The translations under genes and the position numbers were made by a program. From Pomacea canaliculata (lineage: Eukaryota; Mollusca; Gastropoda; Architaenioglossa; Ampullariidae), in assembly GCF_003073045.1 (NCBI RefSeq), contig NC_037595.1, positions 5,940,227-6,004,226 of the forward strand: a stretch of 64,000 bases of DNA. Reading direction: 5' to 3'. This document shows, in pieces, positions 10,197 through 22,100 of the stretch. Each line of letters opens with the position of its first letter. Within the stretch, counting starts at the first letter, position 1. The notes under the pieces are model-generated. The model did no database searches, was not told the DNA's origin, and saw nothing but the letters and a program-made list of their open reading frames with translations.

Positions 10197-13100
10197 TCAG
10201 AAGGTGGAGGTCCTGGAGCGCCACTTCTTCTCAGCCAGGTTGCGCAGACTCTGGCGGATCTGGAGCTTGGCAGCCACGGCAGGCCGCTGCATGATCCATG
10301 ACAGCTTCTCGCGCTTGCGGTGCACGGTGCGCACCTGGCGGCACAGCGAGGCGAAGACCTCCTCAACGCTGTCCGGGTCCTCGCTGGCCGACACCTCGCG
10401 GTAGCCGCAGCCATGTTCCGCTGCCCACGGCGCGCACTCGTTGCCGGTGACGCGTCGCAGGTGGATGAGGTCGCACTTGTTGGCCGCCAGTGCTATGGGC
10501 AGGCGCTCGTCGCCGCGCGAGAGTCGCAGGTGTGTGACGAGCTCCTGTGCGCAGGACCAGCTGTCCGGATCCGTGACGGAGAAGACCAGGAGGAATCCAT
10601 CGGCCCACGTAACTGGATCATGTCGCAGTTCTCTCGCGGAGGACTGAAAGGAAAATGAGTTAACAGCAGCTTAAAAACAAGCAAATAGTGAATGCACCTT
10701 AACAAACTTCCTTTCTAGGAAAACAAATATTAAAAAAAAAATAAAATAAAAAGATAAGGCATAATGAAAGGGGTTTTAGACATGCCTCGCTGGAGTCGAA
10801 TACTGATTACATGACAAGTATCACTAAGGGTTTCCTTAATAAGTGGGGCATTAATTCTCTACCACTCATCCACATGTTCACACGAAGGCATGTCGTTTTA
10901 GGAATGCTTGGGTAAATGCGAGCGCCACTAATATTGCTGTTAATGCGGATTTCCTAAATCAGCGGGAGCCTCCATGCTTGACCAGATTCTTCTGGTAATA
11001 CTGACGGTATGGCTGATAGTTTTATTAAGTACGCGCCGGTTCAGTAATTTCATCCTTCTACTTCCGTGTCTGTGCTTTCTTATGATGATTGTTTTTACCA
11101 CTGATCCCTCAATAAAAGAATCATGCTCCTAAGAAGCATGTAAGAAAGCAATGTATGATATGCTCTTATAAATTTAAGGAACCAGTTTCACTTTTCGTCT
11201 CCTATGGACACTACATATGCGTGATAGGATGGATGGATCAGGCCGACAATCATGGTGATCTGGCGCTCTCTCCTTGGGGATGATTACAACGCCAGAAAGC
11301 TGCGGGCGGCAGTTTTATGGCCTTTGGTCGACTCATCGCTTATCTTTCCAATTATCCGCAAAGAATCGCATCATAAACCATTTAAGAACATCGCTCAAAA
11401 TGGCTCGGTCGTGTCTGCAGCCTGGCGCACTCGCCTCCAAGACTCAGCTTCTGGAATAGCGCCACAGCAGAAAGGACACCGCAGACAGGAGTCTCCCGTT
11501 CTTAGTGAATACGCTGGTCACCCAGTGCTAAAAGATTTTCTTTGAAATTCCCTTCGAAGAGCATACAAGATGTCAAGTATGGGTCTGACACGGACTAGTT
11601 CGTGACAATAATGATATATAATAATCACATATAGCAAACAATTGGTGTTTAAACAAATAAAACAGACTGAAATTATAACATAGCAAACCGGAAAGGTAGC
11701 ATATCTGAAATGTACAAGTAAAGAGAGCAAACATAATGAATTATAACAAACATTTTAGTGCGCTGACCAAACCCAAAGGAAGAGAAAATCTGTCAGTCGG
11801 TAAACACAGGTGTAAGTGTCACAAATAATAAATAATGAAGTGAGAACATTGTCAGGTACTCGCAGCGACAGGTTGCAGTACGTAAATTCAGAAGACAGAG
11901 TACTTAATATGTATATATATTTAGACGATAAGAAAATGGAAGAGAATGGATGTTTTGCAGACGGAAGGATAATTGGTAAAGCGCAACAATATACGCAGCG
12001 AGTAATCATTGGTCATTAGGTCCGTGTTGTCTTCATTCGCCACGACGGGAGTAACTGGCGAGCGCTGAAAGTTTGGGGATAGCAGTGTTTTTGGCAGAGC
12101 AATACCGCGGGGCTGGAGTAAACATCCATCATGCCGGTGTCACGCTCGACTGTTATTTGTGCTCTGCTCCGTAACGATTCGAAGAACTCTCTCTCTCTCA
12201 CACACACACACCTCTGAGCGTTTGTCTATGCTTGGAACATTTTGGGGGTTGTTTTGTGTACATGCAGGTGTAGTTTACGGGTCTATATGTATTTTGTACT
12301 CTCTCTGAGTGTGAGAAAGAGAAGGATAGACTGTGAAAAAAAAAAACAACAACTTTGCACCATTCGTGCTTGATCTATGTTGCTAAGCCTGGTGCAGAGA
12401 AGCGAGTATGTCGAGTTGTTTCCTTAGTTTAACGCGAGTTCCGCCAGCGTTAGGCTAGTGTCTTGCTTCGCTGAACTGCCGACTGTTGTACTTGGATGTT
12501 GTCCAGTTTGTACTAATACATTAAGCGCCAGTCTTTATGACCAAGAGGGTTAGGACAAGTATGTTACATCCTCATCATCGTCGTTGTCGTCGTCGTCGTC
12601 CTCCTCCTCATCATCATCATCATCGTCTTCTTCTGTCTCTTCCTTTTCAAATGGGCTATGCTCATTTTTTAGTATTGCATATCAGAAATTAGTGTCAGAA
12701 TGACTATTCAACAACAATGATAGTAGTAGACACATTAGACATTAAACACGTAAAACATAGCAACTGACAAAAAATATTAGAACAACAGTTCAACGCAATC
12801 CAACCCTGACGATGGTATCGTTGCTCCTATTGCAAATTGAAGTTTTTTGTTATGATTGTGGATGTCTTCAGCACTTCAGCATCTGCTCGTGAATCATGCC
12901 TTCCTGGCTTATTTCAAGTGCAGGTAGTTCAGCCGTTAATTTTTTTTCCCCAAGGCCGTGACATGAGCTTAAAAGAAAAGGTCGGCTTGTTTACTTGTTT
13001 AGGATTTTATGAGCTTCTTTTCGACCAAATTGCTGGCTCTTTCTCCTGTGTTGTCTTACCTCTCACGGCATCTTAAAGAAATCCCTAAATATTCTTTTAC

Positions 13101-16100
13101 AAGCATTTTCAAGAGCTTGTGACGTTAATTAAGAAGGCTAATCACTTATATTACTTATTTTAACATTTACACATCTTCCTTCATTTTTCCTTCCTAACTA
13201 ACCTTCTACCTTTATTTTATTCCTTCATTCTCCAGCTTTTTTGTCAGTAATTCTGTCTTAAAAGGCCTGCTCCGTTTATTTCACGCCTACAGATAGCGAC
13301 TTATTTAACCATCTTGCTTTCTATCCTATTTAAAATAATTAATAATGGTAGCCACAAAAAGTAAAAATAAAATGTGTGATATGTCTGACATGGTAGGTCA
13401 GGCTACAAGACGAGAGAAAGCATAAGGGTGGGTGGGAAGTGTTAGGGAAGCTTGGAGGTGCACGTAGCTTCGACTTACCCGGTGGTTGCGAGACTCGTAA
13501 ACAACTCCTTCTGAAACCATATTCTCCTTCTCTTCCCCACACCTTCCCCACATCAAACCCGTGGGAGGTCACCACACGACCCACAGAGTGTCTGTTATAG
13601 GAAGATAGGTCCATCACTCCAGAAATAAAAACAATAAACCGAGGAATAGGACCATGGGGTAGAGCGCGCTGTGTGTGTGTGGTTAGGTGGGAGGGTGGAG
13701 TGGAGTGGATTGACGGGGTAGCCTCGTGATCCATGCAGGCTGCTTGTGATAGTATCGAAAGCTGCCTTGTGCTGTTATCCACAGCTCCCATCAGCTGCGC
13801 GTTGGTGGTCCAGGATCTTCTTCTTCATCTTGAAGTTACTACCGGTTACCAGACAAATGACGTCACGAGGTCTTGAGGAGAGAATAACAGAACTTTCTCG
13901 GCATGCCCCCTCGGATCACACACTTTATCGCCAGGTCTGGAACCCTGATTGTTTTGAACGTTTTGATTATGATGTGAGGCAAGATGGGCTGTTGTTCCTT
14001 TCTTCTGTGTCGTGATCACCACCATCATCACTACTGCTATAAATCCTTAGGCCCACACCTGTATGAATGTTTTTTCCTGTTTGTGTCCTTCTCTTTCTTT
14101 GTGTGTGTTTGTGCGTGTATGTGTGTGTGTGTGTTAGAGAGAGAGTGTGTATATCTCTCTCCTTTTTGTTTGCTATGGGATCTTACATTAAACAAAGTCA
14201 ACAGAAACAGTCACAAGCGACATAAGCCACGTGACGGTAACTCACATGCCAGGCGCTGTCCATGATGTGCAGCACGACCTGCTTACCGTCAACCACCGCC
14301 GAATGCGTAAAAATGGCGTCTGAAACAGTGGTAAAAAGATATCTCAGAATGGCGTCTGAAACAGTGGTAAAAAGATACCTCAGAATGGCGTCTGAAACAG
14401 TGGTAAAAAAATATCTCAGAATGGCGTCTGAAACAGTGGTAAAAAAATATCTCAGAATGGCGTCTGAAACAGTGGTAAAAAAATATCTCAGAATGGCGTC
14501 TGAAACAGTGGTAAAAAAATATCTCAGAATGGCGTCTGAAACAGTGGTAAAAAGATATCTCAGAATGGCGTCTGAAACAGTGGTAAAAAAATATCTCAGA
14601 ATGGCGTTTTCAGTACTGGCGTGGAGAATATTTCAGAATGTCGTTTGCACAACATTGGTAAGGAAATATTCCGGGAATCTGATAGAAGAATAATGACTTC
14701 AGGGGTACACACAATGAGCCACCTGCATGCTTACTGACAGGATAAATGATTTGACTATGATAACTGACCGAAAATAAAGTTTAAACAAAGAAAACATTTT
14801 AAGCTACCGACTTCTGTGTTTGAAAAATAAAAAAATATGGCAAAAATTGAGGAGTGCTATTTGTATAACATGCAAATATCAGCTAAAGCATTTCCTGAAA
14901 ATTATAATGATTAGAGCAAAAACTGTTGTCTTCAGAGAGAAAATGAAATATTACTTAACACCTCTTTCATCTTTGAAAACACGTTCATCTTTGAAAACAC
15001 TAGCATTCAAATAAGATTTTAAGGTCTCTGTCGTTCTTTTTTCTTTCAATTATTTTTGCTGTGCTCATTTACTGAAATATTTGTCCATTTGTCTATTATA
15101 CTTGTTTTTTAAACTGTTATTATTGATGTTCTCTATTGTCCTCTAAAAGTTTCTGTGGTGTTTTTGTTTTTATTTGTTTGTTTTTATGCTCTTCAGGCAA
15201 ACACCATTTATATCAGTATAAAGGTTCAGTTTAAACCTTAGTCTGGGCTGTGTTTTATGTGACTCGGACGTGATGTGCAGACTGGACATAATGACATAAC
15301 TTGTGTGTTCGCAATTTTCTCTTTTGGGGCCTTAGTTATAAAACCTCAGTGTTAGCTGTGGACCGGAAGTGTTGCGGTGTAAATAGAAACAAGCGAAGGT
15401 GTAAGACATCGGCTGATAATCTAAAGGTCTCCGTCTGGCGTACGGTTTACCTGTAGAGTTGTAGATGTTGAGAGAAAGTACAGCATACCTAGGGCAACGG
15501 ATGTGCCTCTGATAGTTACATGCGCCTCGGTCTCCGATAGAAGAAATAGCTGAGGCACCCACGCCGTTACTTGACTGACCCCTAATTGTATCATGGTATA
15601 GCCCACCATTGCTAGTACACCTACTATATAACCGACAGGCTTGTAGATTTGTCAGTTCTCTTTGTGACCTGTCATTATTGCTCGACATAGACGTTGTCAG
15701 ACACTACACTGAAATACATGTTCTAGACAAGGTATTAGCACCTGAAACTTCTTCGATTTACATCTTTACATTGTTGGTCCTCACACTGCAGCGGTGCAGT
15801 GCTTTTGTCACGTTCATTAAAAGGATATTAAACTTTGTATTTGTTCTCCCTCAGCTTTCCTTTACAGCCTTAAGGAACTCTTTTGCTGGAGGGATGATAA
15901 TTTTCAAGATGGCGAAAACACACAAGAACTGTTGCACCAACCGCTTTTTTGCCAAGATGGCGTAAACACTTGAGGAGGACGTCTCCCCCCCTCCCCAATG
16001 TAGTTGTATATAGCCTGGTCACAGTAGAAACCCATAGCAAAATATATACTCAAATAAAGTTTGCCATCTTACTGCATTAGTTCTTTTGAACAGACCGTGC

Positions 16101-19100
16101 CTGGCAGGTGAATGTAAGTTGAAAGACGTTATCCACAACATATGGAGGTAGAACATGCGTGGATCAGATGTGCGAGGTGACTGAACCGTGATCCAAAGGG
16201 CAAGGATCTTACAAGATGAAAGCAGCTTTTACTTTGTAAATGAACACAGATTATTTGATGAGCGAGTGCACCAGTGTTAGGGCAAATGGAGCCGCAGGGA
16301 TGTCTAACAGCACAGAAAATTCACCCCCTCCCCATACTTTGTTAAAAACCAACCCGTGCAGCCTTTTTTCCCAAGCAGCTGAGTATAGTTCCTTACACCT
16401 GGTCAAGATTATATCCCAAGGAAAAGTTGAAACCATATGCTGATTGGTCGTATTATTTAAACTCTCTGTACACACGTTAGATCATCTATGCTTGCGTTTG
16501 GAACTCGCGGACAAAAATAAATAAACAAACAAACAAAAACAAACAAACAAACAAACAAACTCATTCTTTAGTAATTTGGGGTTGGGAAATCAGCCTACGC
16601 TCGGGCTGGTCTTTAACCTGTTTGTACCAGAATATTCCATCTGTCCTGCGAGATATCTCCAGGTGGAACGTGCCAATACCTGAGTGCCTCCATGACCCAG
16701 ACAGAGCGGCAAACACGTCACTGGCTTTAGTGATCCATCGGTGCCTAAACACAGGTGAAATTAAACAAGCTCGTAAATTGTGATGCTGGTGAAGTTGTTC
16801 TAAGTCTGGCGCTGTTCTTGTTTAGATGATGGCCAACGAATGTGGTCGTCATTACCCACGACTGCGACCAATATCAGGCTGTTTGTGGCACAGCTGATTG
16901 ATTGCTGTAAATACAAACCTTACAGCTCTCAGCCAGAAGCTAGTTTTTATACCGGGGTGTAAGCACAGTAAACTGCTCTCCGGTCAGTTAAAACTTTATC
17001 AGAGTATAATACAAATATTTTATCAAGTGTCTGGGTTGATGCAGTAAATTCCAAAAGCTGAGGGAACGACTGCTGTTCTCGAGACACAAGACACATCACA
17101 CGCAGAAAGATCAAAACTTCCACGGACACGATTATAATTATTATCAATCCTGCAGCTAGAGGAGAGAGAAAGATGGGAGGACACGCCTTTCGACAGAAAC
17201 AATGGGAAACAACACAAGCCTGGGGCCTTCACGGAAACTGTAAACTATTCACAATAAGGCACAGGGTATATAAAGGGAGCGTAAAAAGTCTCAGACTAAG
17301 CAACAGCACACACTAGAAAATAACTTTCAGTAAAGACTGAATGGAGAAATACATTTCTAAAGTAATAAAGCACACAGATTTAGTCCCATATAAAAAGTCT
17401 CAAATACAGCCCCAGATAACTAACGAGATGCATCAACACCTGGGGCCAGATGCACAAAACATTGCTAAGAGCTAACTGGACGGCTAAGGTAAAGCAGGAT
17501 AGTAAAAGATAAGTAGTTAAGATAAATGCTTTGTTTGCACCTTGGTGTTCTGTGACTAGCCCAAGAAACTGTGTGCATTTAGGGCTTTATTTGTGGACTG
17601 AATTTAAGACCTAGCTGCCGAACATGATGCTGACAGTCTTATCTGCCTGCCCACGATATGCTTCATACCGTCTGACGTTCACGGAATACTTTGGCCATCC
17701 TGTCGTCTCGCCATGCCAGATATGCTGTGGTGTTGGCCTCTCCTCCCTGGCACTCACAGCTAACAATTGTTGTGAGACTCGGTTAGGAGTGGTGAGGATG
17801 AGGTCAGGCCGTGAAGATGCTACACCTAATGATTTTTTGCAGGTGAGTGCGAGAACAGCGCAGCTGTAGAAGACTCAGTGTTATGTTGTGAAGAGCGTGT
17901 GTGTAGATGAACATACCTTTCCCTCTTATGAGTGCTTGTGTGTGTGTGGTGGCGTCAGTAGACGAGGGACGATATGACCAGCAGTGACATAGGTGCCAGT
18001 ACCACTTACGTCACTACAGTTATGAGTTTTCTCACACATTTCACGAGATGTCTGCCAGGCCAAGAATATTGGCACATTTATCTTGCGTTCATAGTGACAA
18101 GATCCATTAACCTACGAACCTTTTATGCCATTCTAGAGAGAACGTTCATAAAAATTGGTGGGGAGGAGAATGATAAGAAAAGAAAGTTGATAATGCCAAA
18201 TGATCTAGCCCAACTGGCGTGTTCACAAGCTGTGACGAGGACAAGCACAGAAGAATACTAAAATGCAATGACGTGTTCAGGTGTTGAAACAGAAATGCAG
18301 AAAGAAGTACCTAAATAAAAACACTTTCTATGGTCAAATATGATAACAGCAAGGGTTCCAGAAATTGTATAATGACATTTATATCGATAAATAAAAAAAG
18401 AATAAATATCAAAGCAAACAGTAAAGGGAGCTAAAGTGCAAAAAGGGTCGTGTTGTTTAAGAGCACGCGCACGCGGGCACACACACACACAAAGGTATTT
18501 TGCGTTTTGACAAACCTAATGTAAACCCGTGCTATGAGCAGTGTGATGGTCGCTGCGTCAAAGACACACAATACTTTCTTTTAGTCTGCCCCGAAACATC
18601 CCTTTCGTAACAAATATACTCCGCTCTTTTTTTTAGTAGACTGTTGTGTCCTTTCAGGTTGATCTTCTCTGTAGAAACATGCCTAAAGGTCATGGCAATC
18701 TTTAAAGTTGCTATAAGCATAACTGAATGCCTTAAAATTAGATGGTAAATGATTCTATATTTTTTTCTTTTGCGGCCCTATGCATCTCGAGGAGTAACAA
18801 TGAATGAACTGGACTGGACTTTCTTTGAACTTTCGTTCATCTTCGTTAAAACACGCGTGCAGCTCTCACTGCAGTCTAAAGTGCTTTGTTGTTCATATGC
18901 AGCCAAAAGCAAAAGCAATGATGGGATTTAGCTTAAAATTGTTGCTACTAAATAAGTGCAAAATTTATTATCTCGAAGATCTGCGAAATGTCCACAAGCT
19001 GCAAGCGCCTGCTGCAAACACCTGTGCGGCCAAGTGCATGACGGCCATAAACGCACGCGGCATGTGGGCTCGTGGGAATAGGCAGACTTCCTGTTGTTGT

Positions 19101-22100
19101 CCAACATCGTCAAACACGCTCGAGCAAAACAACCATCATCCCCCCTCCTCCGCCTTCCACGCATTTAACACAGGCTTGGCTTGATGGGCGCCAACGTTTT
19201 GCTCGAACTCGTGGATGAAGAAAGGAAGGGTAAAGTGCACTCTGAGTCAAATTAACAGGATGTTTCAACACGTCTGTTTGTGTTTTACCTTCATGAAAAG
19301 CAGCTTTATTTTTGCTGCTGCTAATGTTGATTTGCTTTGGTTAAAACCTCACAAGAATATGGCGTTTCTTTGGTTAATAATAATAAACAGCGTGTGATTT
19401 ATTTATCCCATGATCAAGTTCATTTAGGAAATGCTCTCAGCGCTTAAGACGAGGAGGAGACATGGACAGCATACGAAGGAAAAAAGGAGAAACAACATTG
19501 CAGACAAGTAATCAAATAAAAGACAAGCATAGAAGACGCAAAGAGGGATCAGGAAACAAACAACAAGGATGGAGAGTATCATAAGCCTGCCGAGGAAGAC
19601 AAGCAGTTGGAGAGTCAATAGACTATAATCACAACTATTGACAACTAATCATTAGACGAAAAATACGTGAAAAAAGAGGCTTAGAGAATGGACTAGCATT
19701 TTGTTGACTGGACGGCCATAAATGAGTAATGCTCATGAAACAGATGTATTTTTATTCACGTTCCAAGGATTCGATGGTGGGTAGGTATCGGATATGTCAG
19801 GGAAGGGAGTTCGATTGTTTCGTAGCACAGTAACTAAAAATACGGTGATCACATGGTGCTCTGAAAACAGGAATAGTGAGGGTACGGCCATGAGAGGAAG
19901 AGCGGAGTTGTCTGTCATTTTAGTAAGGGGAGAAAAGTTCAGAGAAATAGTCAGGGCAGGAGCCTGCAAAGAAATTAAAACATCACAGACAGTTTGTACT
20001 GAATGCGAAAACGGATAAGTAGCCAGTGCAGAAAACGAAGGAGAAGAGTACCATGGTCCCGTTTCCTTGCTCTAAGCGAAATTCTGTACTGTCTGTAAAT
20101 CATCCACAGAGTGGTTTTTTTCTGTTTTGCTGGTGTCTGCTTTGGAAATCTCTCACAATGTTATTTGTTGTTCTGTTTTGGTTAACAACTTCAAAAGATG
20201 ATAGTAATGTAAGTTGTATAATAGTAACCCAGTGGAACGGAACTAACCGATGGCAGACTGAAGATTGGAAAAGACTAAGAAACACGGATGATAGATTTGT
20301 GGCTATTAAAGAAGGTAAAAAAATGGAAGAAGAAGGACTCACCCATCTCTGGATCATAGTCTCCTATGAAACGCCGCGTGAGGTACCGAACAATGATTGC
20401 TGCAACAGGTAAACATAATTCAGCTGGTCATGCTGTGAACCGACCATCAACAGTTAAACATAAGTAAACATATGTGTACAAACCTTCAACAGATAAACAC
20501 AGGTAAACTGATATGTTAGCGTATCACATTTCAAAGATTGGTTTTAAATAGGCTGAGTTACAAGCATTTTTAAGCATCAAAAACCACTTTCTTTCTGTTT
20601 AATCTTTACTTTTGAGTTTAGACAAAAAACACGCAATAAAATGTTTTGTTATCTTTTCACTCATTGCTTCAAATAGAAGTAAATTTGTAAGGACTACCGA
20701 AGTGAAATGTTCTTTTTGCCATATCTCGAGGAGTGGGAGTATTTTTTTCTTTCTTGAGACTTCTTATCGGAGCTATATCTTAATGAAGTTAACCAAGTCA
20801 AAGTAGAATATGTTCATCTTTAAAGCTTATCTACAAGATGGGCGAGAACAAACAACTGCAGAATTTTTGAACGCAAAATCTTTGATGAGTACAGGGTAGT
20901 TTTCACTGAACTTCAATTCTAGAATTGTAATTATCTAGGCTTTCATCAAGCAACGTGCTGTTCAAGTAACATAATCTGTTCAGATACAAAGCATTAATAG
21001 ATTAGGCCGACAAGGTAGGGGTCTTTATTTTTTCCATGTTTACACGTCGTATGCCAAAGATTTTAAAAAGCAGCCAAAGCAACTCTTTATTTTAAAGACT
21101 TATATGATTATTTATCAAAAGATTAAGAAAGAAACACAGGTAAATGAGTTCCTTTAAAACCTGCTATTAATGTTTGTGATAAATTCCTTTCAGGTTAAAA
21201 GTGTTCTTGTTTACACCGAATCATCTTTATTCATCTCTGATTTCTGCCTACATAACAGACTCCACGATTACCTCACAAACAGTTTTTCTGTCAGTCTTTG
21301 AGTCAGATAACTTTTTTAAATCTCCTTGGGCACAAAGATAGAGAGAGAACAGAAGAGAGAGAGAAAATAAACAAAGTAAAGGAAGCACTTGCTTTAGCAT
21401 TCATTTATCTATTCATCTGTTCTATTACACAACGCTCGTTTATTCTGACTGCAAGATATTTGGTAATTCAGCAAGATGCATCAGGATGCAACTCAACTTG
21501 TCAGGATGATCTTGCACCTGGAGTGGGAGGGTGGGTGTGGAGTGACGCACGTCTTAATGTTTTTCAGCAATTCTAATTTTCTACCGAAGGCGAAGAAAGT
21601 TCAAAGACATTAGCGTGAACCTTGCAGTTCTGTTTTCTGGATATCAAAAATATCTAAATCATTTCGCCCGGCGTCAAAAAGCAGATCCCACAGGGAAACC
21701 ATCTACATGCTAAGAGCATTTGCATGCGGTCCACAAATGTACCCAGAGGGCAACCGATGCGGCTCTGCGGGCCATTAGATAATATACCAGAGTGATGAGG
21801 ACGAAGTCATTCAGGCTAAGGCAAAAGGCCTGTTACACGACCATCAGTGGAGGCTGGTCAGGTGAGTCTTGAAGTGCAACGCGTCACAGACACGAAGCGA
21901 CAGAACAATGACCTTTACCCTGTGTGTCAGGATCCGAACTTGACTGCCTCTGGTTGCTTTACATCTGAGCCATAGCTAAACCCCAAGTAACTGGAACCCT
22001 CGAAGACCAGACGAGAACCTTAAGATTACCTGCCGAGGTCTGCACCTGCTTTTCAGCTAGAGGACTCCATATTGGCTCCGGCTCCTAGATCACCTCCAGT

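Larger units (their letters stand above)
14320..20342 (-). other. Second intron of the GTPase gene
   Basis: It runs from the GTGAGT donor at 20337-20342 to the repeated acceptor array. It contains a dispersed repeat at 19430-19980, a (CAAA)n tract at 16514-16560 and a short direct repeat (catctttgaaaacac twice near 14970). Minus-strand open frames at 15332-15688 and 16561-16752 lie here but are not supported as exons. Confidence 0.7.

Noticed and set aside
10320..10658. Plus-strand frames over the GTPase last exon
   Set aside because: They are antisense shadows of the conserved minus-strand exon, open because of its high GC content.
13339..13791. 150-codon minus-strand frame with a GTAAGT donor inside
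   Set aside because: No recognisable domain. The candidate exon between its AG and GT has a stop in the phase needed by the GTPase gene.
14313..14600. CRISPR-like regular repeats
   Set aside because: Units are directly adjacent without unique spacers, in animal intronic DNA.
14262..14693. Plus-strand open frame with eight MASETVVKRYLR repeats
   Set aside because: It is the antisense reading of the splice-acceptor minisatellite. The true coding exon with matching phases is on the minus strand, and a 36-bp repeat without stops is automatically open.
15332..15688. 118-codon minus-strand frame in the GTPase intron
   Set aside because: It contains Cys and a possible internal donor, but no domain, signal peptide or partner exon was found. 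It could be a chance frame.
16561..16752. 63-codon minus-strand frame with FHLEISRRTDGIFWYKQ
   Set aside because: Considered as a GTPase middle exon, but it lacks the G3 region and the phases do not fit. The real exons are at 20343 and 14246.
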